In this document: positions 28,001-31,609 of the stretch, in pieces | How the letters are laid out: each line of letters starts with the position of its first letter | Numbering within the stretch: the stretch's first letter is position 1 | Source: Symbiodinium natans | Lineage: Eukaryota; Sar; Dinophyceae; Suessiales; Symbiodiniaceae | Direction: 5' to 3' | Length of the DNA stretch: 64,000 nucleotides | Assembly: GCA_905221605.1 (NCBI GenBank) | Contig: CAJNDS010002851.1 | Location: forward strand, 43,501-107,500 | Made by a program: the position numbers and the translations under genes | Notes under the pieces: model-generated | The model's database searches: none | Seen by the model: the letters and a program-made list of their open reading frames with translations, nothing else | Told to the model about the DNA's origin: nothing

Positions 28001-29400
28001 TTCAAGGTGTAGGGTAGAAGCAAGAAGCCAGAAACACCAAGTTTAGATTTTTGGGATTTGGGGTTTAGGGCTTATCCAGCATACATAGACACAAGCCCAC
28101 AGACCCCAAAAACCTGTTGAAGCCCTGTCAAGCCTATAGTATATGCACCCTAAACCCTGTTCAAGTTCCTGCGAACCCTCGCGAACAACGCACAAGAAAA
28201 CAAAATGAAATAGACAACTGAGAAACCCGAAGGCCTAAGCTTTGGAACCTACACCCGAAATCCCCCCCCCCCCCCAATAAAGCCAATCAAAGACCCCGAG
28301 CCCCGTCTGGTAGCATCCAACTAGCCGAATATGATCCCGCTCGGGCTTCCTGAATAATGAAAACCCTGGTTTAGGGTTCATAGGGAGCCCGACACCCTAA
28401 ACCCGCAACCCTGAACCCTGAACCCCGAACCCCGAAGCCTGAAGCCGGAACCCTAAACCCTAAACCCTAAACCCTGAACCCTGAACCCTGAACCCTGAAC
28501 CCTGAACCCTGAACCCTAAACCCTAAACCCTTGTCCTCATCTTCTGCCAGACTTCCGATTCGAACCACCAAGCGGAGCAGGGCTCGAGCCCGGGGCTTCC
28601 GGTTCGTGTAGATGACCTCAAAAGGATGGGTTTAGGGTTTAGGGTTTAGGGTTTAGGGTTTAGGGTTTAGGGTTTAGGGTTTAGGGTGTAGGGTGTAGGG
28701 TTTAGGGTTCAGAGTTCAGAGTTCAGGGTTCAGGGTTTTAACATCGGGGTCACCCAAATCCTCCTCCCAAATGGGTGCCCCAAGAATCTAAGGTCTGAAG
28801 TAATGAACATGTTGGTGGACCTTCAGCTTGAGGTTTAGGGAGTTGAGGATTTAGGATTTAGGGTTTAGGGTTGAGGGCTCAAATTCTAAGATTCTTAGGG
28901 TGAAGGGGGGAGGGAGTCTGAGTTTGGGTTCTGTCAGGTTGAAGAGCTTTGCTTAGGGCTTAGGCATATAGGAGGTTTAGCAGTTTAGAGCTTATAGGGT
29001 TTGGGAGTTTAGGGTTTAGGGTCTTGGAGGCTAGGGCATAGGGTTTCAGGCTTAGGGCTTGTAGGGCTTGAAAACGCAAAGCCATGAATCCTGGACACAT
29101 CCAAACCTTGAACTCCTAAGCTGTGAAACCATGAAGCGCTATTATCCCTGAAGCCCTACACCCACAAGGCTAAAAACCCTGAAAACCCTAAAAATCCTAC
29201 TGTAAAACCCTAAAAACTCCCTAAACCCAGAGCCTAAAAGCCCTAAACCACCATCCCGCAGAGGCCCAGACGTAGCGCACCCCGCATGGCAGGTCTCCCA
29301 TGCAGAACCGTGGGTCGTGGGGCAGCAAATCGGTGACGCCAGGAAGCCGCGGGGGCCGCGCAATCAACTTAGCCTTCGAACTCGAGGCACCCTCTCCTCT
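1..29400 (-). CDS. M16 family zinc metallopeptidase (PqqL-like), split gene, 3' end missing
   Basis: About 27 exons on the minus strand, listed below, read in order as a two-domain pitrilysin/insulinase (M16) peptidase closest in pattern to bacterial PqqL and plant PQQL-like proteases. The family degrades peptides inside a chamber formed by its two homologous halves. The N-domain has the inverted zinc site HLIEH (27.4 kb) and the downstream acidic segment VVEEEWR (14.7 kb) expected to supply the third zinc ligand. It also has the diagnostic VFAGSRHSQRLPIG and WYRPHRMTILCIGDF. The C-domain starts near 7.9 kb and includes TDFEPDE, DLETALRL, IENREREPEY, and RLVEKMRMETGSTYS, the signature late in the fold. 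The remaining C-terminus lies beyond the left edge. The intron between 24.7 and 14.7 kb contains a complete LTR retrotransposon in antisense. Cellular location is unknown; no targeting peptide could be read. Confidence 0.9.
126..175 (-). CDS. Possible last visible M16 exon
   Basis: A minus-strand island, acceptor AGCCAG|GCC and donor GCAGC|GTGCCG, reads PEISACTCQLPQKSMQ, like the strand after the GxxYS block. Its phase does not fit the previous exon directly, so it is doubtful. Confidence 0.28.
772..853 (-). CDS. M16 peptidase exon, C-domain signature
   Basis: This 82-nt exon reads RLSLAWLGDILETRLVEKMR and METGSTY. It matches LxxLxxILxxRLxExxREExGxxYS, the last strongly conserved block of the fold. 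The donor is TACA|GTGCGC and the acceptor is CGGCAG|C. Later exons lie further left or outside the window. Confidence 0.86.
1981..2275. repeat. Inverted telomere-type arrays around an M16 exon
   Basis: CCCTAAA array (1981-2092) on the left, TTTAGGG array (2199-2265) on the right, with a 108-bp coding island between. A clear example of the bracket arrangement. Confidence 0.9.
2091..2198 (-). CDS. M16 peptidase exon between telomere-type arrays
   Basis: The minus strand reads LREAIPPDEEFRDILGRGLQ then PPAASHEEERRWAFL. It fits the segment with RDVGIxPP. The donor is TTGG|GTTTAGGG. The acceptor is either CCCTAAG|CT (part of the right-hand array) or an internal GCGAG|GCC. Confidence 0.65.
2789..2869 (-). 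CDS. M16 peptidase exon with GTTTAGGG donor
   Basis: This 81-nt exon, acceptor AAAAG|GA and donor CTGG|GTTTAGGG, reads AVEMYNQLFSDPKVWSWVTL then GCSTAL. It matches LxxYxxxFxDxxxFxxxxVG of the C-domain. Confidence 0.78.
3297..3442. repeat. CCCTAAA array
   Basis: About 20 units with two variant units. The right edge is the GTTTAGGG donor of the 31-nt exon (read on the minus strand). Confidence 0.95.
3441..3471 (-). CDS. Likely M16 micro-exon with GTTTAGGG donor
   Basis: This 31-nt island, acceptor CCCAAG|GGG and donor GCTGG|GTTTAGGG, reads GATSIRNQVL. It enters in phase 0 and leaves in phase 1, the phases needed to link its neighbours. The intron begins directly with a 145-bp telomere-type array. 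Confidence 0.55.
3665..3789 (-). CDS. M16 peptidase exon
   Basis: This 125-nt exon, acceptor GCAGAG|GC and donor CTCAAG|GTTCCG, includes SLHFLPANFTESSFEKVLEA and SQRIENREREPEYHFDKKLK. It matches FTxPRxDxxxFxxxxxxxxxxLxNxxxxPxxxF of the family. Confidence 0.9.
3996..4275. repeat. CCCTAAA arrays with repeated spacer
   Basis: Arrays at 3996-4107 and 4205-4275 are separated by a spacer. Its parts CTGGATCCCGA.GATAGG and GGAAGA.GCA.GGTTCCAAGAGGCCTCC also occur before the first array (near 3935-3985), so spacer and array are duplicated together. Confidence 0.85.
4312..4381 (-). CDS. M16 peptidase exon
   Basis: This 70-nt exon, acceptor CTTCAG|ATG and GC donor CTCT|GCCCC, reads MYSRTISGRCGASAKDLETA then LRL. 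GxSxxDLETxLQL is characteristic of PqqL-type C-domains. One of few acceptors here not followed by G. Confidence 0.85.
4400..6380. other. Long M16 intron, no gene seen
   Basis: Intron DNA between the DLETALRL and SELGSPALR exons. It holds the TA repeat, a short GA repeat (5764-5780) and scattered diverged CCCTAAA-like units. The C-domain alignment suggests that a small exon may be missing here, but I could not find it. Confidence 0.6.
4529..4611. repeat. TA microsatellite
   Basis: About 80 bp of almost pure TA, followed by ATGT/ATAC-rich DNA to about 4710. The matching poly-Ile/Tyr frames are not genes. Confidence 0.95.
6380..6808. repeat. Inverted telomere-type arrays around an M16 exon
   Basis: CCCTAAA-type array 6380-6500, exon at 6518-6620, TTTAGGG array 6628-6808 (about 25 units). 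Confidence 0.92.
6518..6620 (-). CDS. M16 peptidase exon
   Basis: This 103-nt exon, acceptor CCGAG|G and donor GGGGAA|GTTGGG, includes ILFQGLVPCGLSELGSPALR and CMHALRHSGE. It matches the GGxSxL..........A......SG helix of the C-domain. Its donor leads into a G-run and then a telomere-type array. Confidence 0.85.
7038..7072 (-). CDS. M16 peptidase micro-exon
   Basis: This 35-nt exon, acceptor GCGCAG|GTA and GC donor GACGA|GCACC, reads VTWLRTDFEPD. It is the KxTDFxxDE strand of PqqL-type C-domains. With the next exon it gives EILFQG. Confidence 0.85.
7795..7863 (-). CDS. M16 peptidase exon, C-domain start
   Basis: This 69-nt exon, acceptor GCGAAG|GAC and donor CATTGG|GTCACT, reads DQIGEPNPVVQTLPLEHLSA then QHW. 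It precedes the strand equivalent to LSNGxxVxxKxT in the C-domain. Confidence 0.72.
8024..8086 (-). CDS. M16 peptidase linker exon
   Basis: The minus strand reads ALASCDRADVPPFAWLPGEL after acceptor GAGCAG|GCC. Three donors are possible (GA at 8024 or 8033, GT at 8035). The phase-0 choices keep the frame into the next exon. The content suits the linker before the C-domain. Confidence 0.6.
8419..8478 (-). CDS. Probable M16 peptidase linker exon
   Basis: This 60-nt island, acceptor AAGAG|GCG and GA donor TTGCAA|GAGGCC, reads AEMVDEASPETCALSPSQLQ. It is phase 0 at both ends and joins the next exon in frame. It lies where the inter-domain linker is expected. Confidence 0.5.
9061..9114 (-). CDS. 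Possible exon
   Basis: The minus strand after acceptor CCTCAG|GCG is open in more than one frame (for example AKLFDIGAGRWTIEAER). It has no family match and the donor is unresolved. Confidence 0.28.
9312..9376 (-). CDS. Probable M16 peptidase exon
   Basis: This 65-nt island, acceptor CTGCAG|GCC and donor GACTGG|GTTGCT, reads AMALLGSGPLADPQLQKIAA. The position fits the poorly conserved end of the N-domain; homology is not clear. Confidence 0.5.
10010..10126. repeat. GA microsatellite
   Basis: AG-rich simple repeat of about 115 bp following a short TA repeat (9962-9992). It lies just left of the FILSGE exon and creates false poly-Ser-Leu frames. Confidence 0.93.
10153..10276 (-). CDS. M16 peptidase exon
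   Basis: The minus strand reads HHVDSEDVLECAEEFILSGE and continues QTRMCSDFMDVRLQREAQKT after acceptor GAGAG|G. It is the FLxGE region of the N-domain. The left boundary is uncertain, as GTGAGC, GTGAGG and GTCTAC are all possible donors. A GA microsatellite follows. Confidence 0.75.
10501..10592 (-). CDS. M16 peptidase exon
   Basis: This 92-nt exon, acceptor TTGCAG|GCT and GC donor GTTGA|GCTTCC, includes AEALGEVAASLARHGLSDRE and MELTKKSLV. It matches the AL..E..R...GF...EL.RAK helix pair. A stop a few codons past the GC donor shows that a GT-only gene finder would end the gene here. Confidence 0.84.
11003..11071 (-). CDS. M16 peptidase exon
   Basis: This 69-nt exon, acceptor CCTGCAG|GAT and donor CTCAAG|GTTCCC, reads DHITQTCICLSISANVLKGN then LLK. 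It is phase 0 at both ends and continuous with its neighbours. Confidence 0.75.
11458..11558 (-). CDS. M16 peptidase exon
   Basis: This 101-nt exon, acceptor CTTGCAG|GT and GA donor GGGGAG|GAGCAC, includes DMSRDLLVMALNRRLSALQL and PSAPFLSASAGE. It is the LxxxxLNxRLxE helix and the following PF strand of the family. Confidence 0.87.
11784..11859 (-). CDS. M16 peptidase exon
   Basis: This 76-nt exon, acceptor CCGAG|GAG and donor GTCA|GTGGCA, reads ELTSYVLRIRFFFEETPRRT then LGEMV. It fits the typical E-x-T-x-x-x-V strand and the following helix start. Confidence 0.83.
12322..12393 (-). CDS. M16 peptidase exon
   Basis: This 72-nt exon, acceptor GTGAG|GAT and GA donor GACCAG|GAGCCA, reads DAETQFEVPPLIAHPRAAVV then YRDQ. 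It is the strand leading into the second half of the N-domain. Confidence 0.82.
12851..12877 (-). CDS. M16 peptidase 27-nt micro-exon
   Basis: Nine codons, AFADVKPPQ, lie between acceptor TGGAAG|GCC and GA donor CCCCAG|GACGG. They join LIQK before and DAETQFEVPP after with no frame break, as the family's inter-strand loop requires. Confidence 0.65.
13379..13460 (-). CDS. M16 peptidase exon
   Basis: The minus strand reads WYRPHRMTILCIGDFGSNVV then AKSLIQK. It matches WYRPDNMTLVVVGDFD of the family. Donor CAGAAG|GTCTGA. The acceptor is either CTCGAG|G here or CTGCAG|T seven bases upstream. Confidence 0.88.
14102..14210. mobile_element. MITE family 3 copy beside an M16 splice site
   Basis: 109 bp with inverted ends CTTAGTAGCCAAGTAACC / GGTACCACTGGACTGCTAAG. 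It begins within 10 bp of the 3' end of the VFAGSRHSQR exon and may supply sequence at that donor. Confidence 0.75.
14218..14278 (-). CDS. M16 peptidase exon
   Basis: The minus strand reads VFAGSRHSQRLPIGKMETLR after acceptor GTGCAG|GTC. It is the highly conserved GSRYAxRxPIGxxE block of M16 N-domains. The donor is uncertain (CGGA|GCTG is the best choice). A family-3 inverted-repeat element starts within 10 bp of it. About ten residues expected before WYRP are not found, so a micro-exon may be missing. Confidence 0.85.
14668..14736 (-). CDS. M16 peptidase exon after the retrotransposon intron
   Basis: This 69-nt exon, acceptor CTTCAG|GTG and donor GCCGAG|GTCCGG, reads VVEEEWRGRLGVEQRVEDQF then WAE, phase 0 at both ends. 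It is the VxxEExR segment that completes the M16 zinc site. Confidence 0.9.
15312..15316. other. Target site duplication, left copy
   Basis: TAGGG directly before the 5' LTR matches TAGGG directly after the 3' LTR. Removing the element restores ...TTTAGGGTTTAGGG, a telomere-type array. Confidence 0.9.
15317..15603 (+). repeat. 5' LTR
   Basis: 287 bp, identical to 23877-24163 at an offset of 8560. It starts TGCGGAGC, ends CCCCCCGTA, and contains one TTTAGGG-like unit internally. Confidence 0.95.
15604..15616 (+). promoter_or_regulatory. Primer binding site, half-tRNA type
   Basis: GGTTATGAGCCCA directly after the LTR is complementary to the initiator tRNA-Met anticodon arm (TGGGCTCATAACC). 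From memory, Drosophila copia has GGTTATGGGCCCA in the same place and primes from a cleaved tRNA-iMet half. Confidence 0.8.
15671..23506 (+). CDS. 2611-aa retroelement protein with WW, S1-like and six CCCH zinc fingers
   Basis: This is the single intact ORF of the element. The first ATG is at 15671; the frame is open 33 nt further upstream but has no ATG there. The N-terminal 650 residues are mostly acidic and low in complexity. Within them a WW domain lies near residues 220-250 (WEWHLHEDGRQYYY...W..P). An S1-like RNA-binding fold is near 660-728 (GDEIMGLVRCINGYGAFLDL). Three CCCH fingers are near 973-992, 1065-1086 and 1113-1137 (C-x7/8-C-x5/6-C-x3-H; the first is CKFFNRGRCRNGDECSYEH). A SAM-like segment may follow near 1245-1300. 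Three more CCCH fingers lie near 2200-2277. The C-terminus is Lys-rich (KKVKKKRK) and may direct nuclear import. It lacks protease, RT, RNase H and integrase. The RNA-binding layout suggests a Gag-like role in packaging; that is inference. Confidence 0.9.
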   Translation: MPSPKRWLQLASDGGQDGGAGNGAAESLGERSVLEEVIPGAEEHLEEALVAESPNVGMNPNVDMVSNAEAEGRAVSVSPKPGEKRNWDATGGIDREMEVTVLRVLHKHGYQPSSSTSGRMVDQESQTDLIGEVLQAARRPLNKIKRDPSSSSQGGGSGHEQKGADSFEAAPAAGYAMGEEEILQMEAERLRQLSEEEDEMRQVSERDGFRKDEHLIKACDGTTWEWHLHEDGRQYYYCLDTQESKWTLPVVGEKMKSDEVVGSPSGNELEMEAALDSSSSTPKTESTRAFQGSVNSLGEKDFSSTIRDSGPRAGGDAPTSGSPDEEEIPGNRTDIAGAQHLDREGMGALSEGVAAVESVGPEEKIPNVEIGTVSAAEERVVDVVPVVQECGPGDLEDGGKRSCVATEEVSSFGAKVPAIQREKEASGIAGDTEDLKNEAWSANDARVDAPDITWSAKEARVEVHMVLRSTGDCNNGAQVSAAADDGGSQVDALVQPEVSREERNDKGYTGTNEAAVVNDGGNSPLEAMEPKEPAVEESVPAVDDRLNCPAVEEDLPAAEGVTKDSNDGSTPMKGEVLPSGSSPEVDTERITADEAKPLAEKKGGPEVQEHKKDELVGLVEQDEQCDSKVKTKDAPGADDTEVVSEEHAKKVPRAGALESPGTHCYQEGDEIMGLVRCINGYGAFLDLGDLNVLIPAEGNNTCHFRFGDTVNGTVKLVEDDGTIILDTFLVLEEDVEDSSSTLRKWKPSGWSTWWTNSWYVGQWYRDSNGQWDWKQEEEQSDEELVVQELSSEEREERQLYGEKIYKALLENGNEEEAYVGKITGMLLGRPMEDLQECVADQAFLNAEARRAYGILQNGGWKPDGTESTGLGKLTTFSRKQYHNALFELACKKRRFSRPVVGEAVATVLNQGEDEFWNALWLDTKLFLQELDGAVQSMSKRENKPMEAYMDPDQYKKAYMTPKTVLSPGYSKLCKFFNRGRCRNGDECSYEHRRYGEGWPGGGSTDPKNGQEADDEDGNIGDPPTEEGTVDEAQQEREDLAFRAKYNFGKGASKGEPTSGEPKGRLCLYYNQGGCKYGTACRYLHNDDIALEGTWEPGKSWDNASRKSLRDAGFHNCCFDYYLRGRCRKGLNFCKYSHDEMSEERLSLLKHLVQVANQVRFEKERGWEITDRSTFQPPASGGAESSSSSAPKALQMTNVSQKDGEKGTLDEAEADEQKNSVAASTGTQLQNPEEPIENWMARNAHLWVYTPHVSEVMITLGVTNVSDLQEFIFVEDLVDKGINTVTACKILQLVGDVRYRPGGPEKAVPSDASVRVQQSSGNKGTGRAAVRTLTQVREAEDSGAKTMPRGSYRELFDKVRYRDGWTLAQRSPLCVQKLRLVGVGMPPVNPPTKKYRSRSNPVRRGRPLLDKKQVRQVPRSRSQRRVQPAEVVEKPKPLELKPRGGLSYRFSRAWADVVDDDEQAEALVSYAASSSDSSEEETNAVQRLKEIFLQERDSQRTANRGNVPQSGSSGSNDGPKKSVHLGEGRDKASRGETRQEVTSQVFSLPQPSRRAERSQKRARDGSVMVGSLAVGSTDEVLPGQGVAGQVNVSESAQILPGQEVAGQETAPEGAVQISGEETDQKEGEGGSNDLRGDDAKILDGGPVRSDLQQLLVKGLLTRIYWKVAVGKLPVGQRDCQKGSNKMDRNLVISMSSEGASEQDENLALEDDADQSMGDGAMVVLVYDPRTLIQSPTTDWVMRRGLTDRSVWPAMAYMAQRICAEMVQVDEMNAQLGTGALLFQRRDQGHYTDLHHSFHDNPCLPAVGNYPLSVMGALLSPGLEGEFKNTDKFGTAMEAIAYDWSRSPGMEVHIELMARVAKMVHPFLNLGAQGSVMVSEFLWQRGRARLMEFLQAATCADQLEALWRRMDDDADEEVDPSTAVLEVLGPEGAVLDQGNNESLIPIEDAGGETSGDTGGDGKAPEVSPEEETSSGSSRLADTRIFLWSVYSRVASNFSMQDRTTGKIFDSTKGYPGEGPNNDDNPSSKGNLPWISEDYLDEVVSKKMERSSDMDGFVPGSEGPLEKVEVENVTASKILMALWKKGHRVGYRRLCRLNASGCKVGAMKRPIKRVQKIGTRKAFMKMFNVFGSSQHGSGVGGKPIMKAVGPRPGFPAVLQAPNTDSTSGEGSSPQVHGNVHVEHNRPMDRYEAERLEKRKKGFCYWFGKGKDRCKFGDDCKFIHSEDDVVLHSYWCKYYVAGRECFAGKDCGFSHDATGVRCVQFARSGKCRFGDRCVFEHGVPLEEQRPRSPRTPPRDGPRRKSGANGGEKEISPEQFDDDEEDFMVYDEETKMTELLMEAISFLSGGKPDLARAEADPLFKLLKFTGDADQMDQVWVSWTTEMLTVLELLEVVKSYEVSLAEVEEWVNDLRIWYERANLGEEKDPKRGKKRSLERESSKDIPAEKGVVETSETEVAVEEEKKKVKKKRKAAAIEDPYTLMVPKPKKMPTIIEKGGSTSNVVASAVEKSSKTRTKSNVGGKTKKREKSQSPKKEEVVMVQDPEEKDRPSDADAPGSATANEELGQSCQAIEDAKREGLVSSIQRGVQDPVLTVSDLEYILLQLHLKIANNRKKK
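23507..23868 (+). other. 3' untranslated region of the retroelement
   Basis: This non-coding stretch lies between the ORF stop and the polypurine tract. It contains two copies of AGCCAATGTGCT (near 23560 and 23734), a small hairpin CTGCC-TTAAT-GGCAG followed by TTTTT (23803-23822), and two palindromes TCCTAGGA separated by AA (23850-23867). Confidence 0.6.
23869..23876 (+). promoter_or_regulatory. Polypurine tract
   Basis: AGGGGGAG sits immediately before the TG of the 3' LTR, the usual plus-strand primer position and sequence for copia-type elements. Confidence 0.85.
23877..24163 (+). repeat. 3' LTR
   Basis: 287 bp identical to the 5' LTR. Confidence 0.95.
24164..24168. other. Target site duplication, right copy
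   Basis: TAGGG, followed at once by further TTTAGGG units (24169-24222). Confidence 0.9.
24723..24776 (-). CDS. M16 peptidase exon before the retrotransposon intron
   Basis: This 54-nt exon, acceptor CTCCAG|GAG and GC donor AAAGCG|GCTCC, reads EFAFDALLRSEDIQKEKA. It matches the AxxxLxxxEIEKERG helix. The next exon is about 10 kb away, across the LTR element. Confidence 0.86.
25106..25187 (-). CDS. M16 peptidase exon
   Basis: This 82-nt exon contains HTTYSLDIPLKKNSTDLLAK and LLILKD, the strand and helix that follow. The acceptor is GCGAG|GCAC, and the previous exon ended GA|GCAC, so the intron is flanked by a short direct repeat. The donor is GA (AAGGAC|GACCTC). Confidence 0.88.
25418..25530. 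mobile_element. MITE family 1 copy with C-run
   Basis: 113 bp, ends TTGGGATG...CATCCCAA, with a run of about 15 C in the loop region. The retained arms are diverged. Confidence 0.7.
25579..25649 (-). CDS. M16 peptidase exon
   Basis: This 71-nt exon, acceptor CCGAG|GAC and GC donor ATGGA|GCACC, reads DLKRFLESCGLSWGADLNAE then TGM. It matches the FLExxGxxxGxDxNAxT stretch that follows the zinc helix. Confidence 0.9.
25661..25870. repeat. Variant 8-bp repeat TTTAGGGG
   Basis: About 25 units of TTTAGGGG and GTTCAGGG-like variants instead of the 7-bp unit. It begins about 12 bp right of the DLKRFLES exon. Confidence 0.88.
26423..26677 (-). CDS. Doubtful intronic ORF
   Basis: This 84-codon minus-strand frame (MAFWTKSFWNKDQPKVNPDA..., Ala-rich) lies inside the intron between the zinc-site exon and the next. 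Other frames of the same 400-bp stretch are open too, including a long plus-strand frame. It might be a nested gene or retrogene fragment. Confidence 0.22.
   Translation of the reverse strand: MAFWTKSFWNKDQPKVNPDAASAKSVAAPGSAGELWKDLCKLYAKGAVAAAAGAVSSGPSGAAVGFEAAVGSELENKSNKRDWK
26990..27132. mobile_element. MITE family 1 copy with internal partial duplication
   Basis: 143 bp. The left arm (TTCCCCCTTATAC..AACAGT) occurs twice in tandem before the normal right arm, as if one copy inserted into or recombined with another. Confidence 0.75.
27230..27376. repeat. CCCTATGAA 9-bp array passing into CCCTAAA
   Basis: About ten units of CCCTATGAA (27248-27338) change directly into CCCTAAA units (27338-27376) at the left of the zinc-site exon. 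Confidence 0.9.
27395..27463 (-). CDS. M16 peptidase exon with the HxxEH zinc site
   Basis: This 69-nt exon reads DQLGIAHLIEHMVFRGTPSF then PAN. HLIEH is the inverted zinc-binding motif: two His ligands and the catalytic Glu. The acceptor is GCCAG|GAT and the donor is GC (GCCAAC|GCGGGA). The exon sits between a CCCTAAA array and a TTTAGGG array. Confidence 0.93.
28440..28735. repeat. Inverted telomere-type arrays around an M16 exon
   Basis: CCCTAAA/CCCTGAA units 28440-28530 and TTTAGGG/GTTCAGGG units 28627-28735 bracket the LLRLVVRIGS exon. Confidence 0.92.
28536..28616 (-). CDS. M16 peptidase exon
   Basis: This 81-nt exon contains ALLRLVVRIGSLAEDE, the first strand of the M16 fold. The acceptor is TTGAG|GTC. 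The donor is GA (GATGAG|GACAAG); only this choice gives the family-typical EDEDQLGIAH across the junction. A CCCTAAA/CCCTGAA array lies on its left and a TTTAGGG array on its right. Confidence 0.86.
29272..29400 (-). CDS. M16 peptidase exon, start of the N-domain
   Basis: The minus strand reads GVTDLLPHDPRFCMGDLPCG then VRY, the LPxDPxVxxGxLxNGLRY opening of PqqL-type peptidases, with Cys where Asn is usual. The donor is CGCTAC|GTCTGG. It joins the next exon in phase 0. The 5' boundary is uncertain because a family-2 inverted-repeat element abuts it. Confidence 0.72.
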
Positions 29401-29404
29401 CCCA

Positions 29405-29510
29405 AAGGGTCCATGTACCATAATACTATATTATATGCTTGGCCCCAAAAGTCCCTAAATAGGAGGTACTTTAAGGCCCAAGTATTCCCCATTTAGGTAC
29501 ATGGACCCTT
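29405..29510. mobile_element. MITE family 2 copy beside the first M16 exon
   Basis: 106 bp with inverted ends AAGGGTCCATGTACC / GGTACATGGACCCTT and an internal palindromic arrangement of ACTTGGGCC and GGCCCAAGT. It abuts the 5' side of the first M16 exon, where the acceptor should be. Confidence 0.8.
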
Positions 29511-30029
29511 AGGGTCGAATATCAACACCAACCTACATGTGGGTATCCGACAGGCTTATAGGTATACTTGCAAAATGTTTTGGGGGGTAATTCGCTGAAA
29601 CCAACTATGGACCCTCTCAACACAACGACAAGCTTCGGAATCTCGACATGCCCGTGACAACCGACCCTCAAAGCCTCGGCGCGCCGCCCCTAGGTTAAGC
29701 ACTCAAACCTCTAAGAAATATTCTGAGTATGATCTTCCTCAGGCCAACAAAGGAAATTTTACTTCCCCAGGAAAAGCCTGGAACCTTATTAGCCCTGTTG
29801 GAGTTGGTATAGGATGCCGTCGTGGAGCACTACAGCCGGTCCTCACCCCTAACCCTAAATGCCCTAAATCCCTAAACCCCTACATCCCTAAATCCCTACA
29901 TCCCTAAATCCCTAAACCCTAAATCCCTAAACCCTAAACCCGCAAAATCCTCCGCACACGAAGTAACCCTAAACCCTAAACCCTAAACTCTAAACCCTAA
30001 ACCCTAAACCCTAAACCACTTCCCGAAAC

Positions 30030-30106
30030 CTTGCCGAGGCGCCAGATATGGCAGGCGCCATAGAGCCCGACGGCGGCGCCGTTGTGGATCCATGGCTTCA
30101 CTTCGG
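30030..30106 (-). CDS. Unassigned exon next to the M16 gene
   Basis: This 77-nt exon encodes EVKPWIHNGAAVGLYGACHI then WRLGK. The acceptor is CCCTAAACAG|CC, immediately after telomere-type units, and the donor is GGCAAG|GTTTCG. It may be a 5' exon of the M16 gene (same strand, 0.7 kb upstream) or belong to another gene. Confidence 0.5.
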
Positions 30107-30404
30107 CTGTTTAGGGTTTAGGGTTTAGGGTTTAGGGTTTAGGGTTTAGGGATGAGGGTTTAGGGTTGTTGTGACAGCTTCTCTTTCTCTTAGGGTGGGT
30201 GGCTCGGGGTCTGGAGTTTCGGTTATACGGTCAGGTGGTTGGGGCACCAAAAAGGTCGCGCAATGTCTCCATTATCGTATAGCTATATTCATTCTTCATC
30301 TGCTGACCTAGCTGTGACGACCGCCGTGGCTTTGGTTGAGGGTTTAAGGGTTCAGGGTTTAGGGCTCAGGGTTGAGTGTTCATGGTTCGGAGTTGACGGA
30401 GCTT

Positions 30405-30465
30405 GAGGATACAGCAATGGTCGCGGAGGAGCGGCAGCCGCTTCCTGAACTCTAGGAGCTCTTCG
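30405..30465 (-). CDS. Unassigned exon-like island
   Basis: The minus strand reads EELLEFRKRLPLLRDHCCI. The coding pattern is good but no AG|G acceptor is clear, so the ends are approximate. Confidence 0.35.
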
Positions 30466-30717
30466 GGTGTAGGGTTTAGGGCCTATTGGGGGTTTAGAGT
30501 TTGGGGTTTAGGGTTTAGGGTTTAGGGTTCAGGGTTCAGGGTTCAGGGTTTAGAGTTTACGGAACGCCAAGAGGCTTTTTGGGTTTCGGGTTTAGGCCTT
30601 GCAGGCTGCAAGGTTTTGGGGCGCAGGGATCGAGTTGCGGGCCGCGCCCGCATGAGCGCTGCCCGATGTCACCGTGCCTCCCGGAAGCTGCGGCGCATGC
30701 GGCCGAAGTTGGCTGGC

Positions 30718-30771
30718 CTGAAGACATGGGGAGGTTGTTGTAGAGCAGGTCGACTCGTTCTAAAGGAAGTC
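30718..30771 (-). CDS. Unassigned exon
   Basis: This 54-nt exon, acceptor CTGTCAG|GA and GC donor TTCAG|GCCAGC, reads LPLERVDLLYNNLPMSS on the minus strand. Confidence 0.45.
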
Positions 30772-31556
30772 CTGACAGACATGACAAAGTAAGAAATCCA
30801 AAAACCCTGTTGAAAATCATTAAGGCCCCTATATTCCCCTCACGCCCCCCCCCCCCCCCCCCCACCAAACACCGCGCCCGTCAGGGGGAATGGCAGCTGA
30901 CGGGCGCACCTCCTGGTCCCAGGTGCACCTGCACATCTGACCTTGGGGGAACGGCGCTTTCGGTGCTCGTAGGGGGGTTAGTTTGGGGCTTTTCGGGCTG
31001 TTGAGGATGTAGAGCTTAGGAATTTCTAGGATCTAGTTTTCTGGAGATTGGGGCTTGCGGTTCTGGAGTTTCGGGCGAGGGCAAGTTTAGGGCTTATAAG
31101 CACATGGATCTAGGCTTACTTTACGGTGTCGGACTTTCGGATGTAGGGTGCGGGGTTTCGTTGGGGTGTTCGGTCCTTCAGGGTTTAGGGTTTAGGGTTT
31201 AGGGTTTAGGGTTTAGGGTTTAGGGTTTAGGGCTTAGGGTGTTGCAGTGGTGCCTTGTGATGCGGTGGTGCGGCTTGGGGATGTCGGCTGCAAGGTTCAG
31301 GGCTTGAGTGTGTTCGGGGCTTCAGACGGGATCGGGACTCTCAGAGAACTTAAAGGTTCTGCAGGATCACCGGGGTTCAGACTCCTCATGAACCCGATGG
31401 GCCTAAACCACAAGCCCCCCAAACCCTCCCTGAACCCTAAACCCCAAACCGTAAACCCCAAACCCCAAACCCCAAACCCTAAACCCTAAACCCTAAACCC
31501 TAAACCCTAAACCCTGAACCCTAAACCCTAAACCCTATACCCTATAAACCCTAAAC

Positions 31557-31609
31557 CCTGCCGTGCCAAGTCAAGGGCGCGTTGGGCGCCTGAGGCTCCC
31601 CAGCCAAAC
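31557..31609 (-). CDS. Unassigned exon with GTTTAGGG donor
   Basis: The minus strand reads FGWGASGAQRALDLARQ after acceptor GGAGAG|G. The donor is GCAGG|GTTTAGGG, the edge of a long telomere-type array. Confidence 0.42.
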
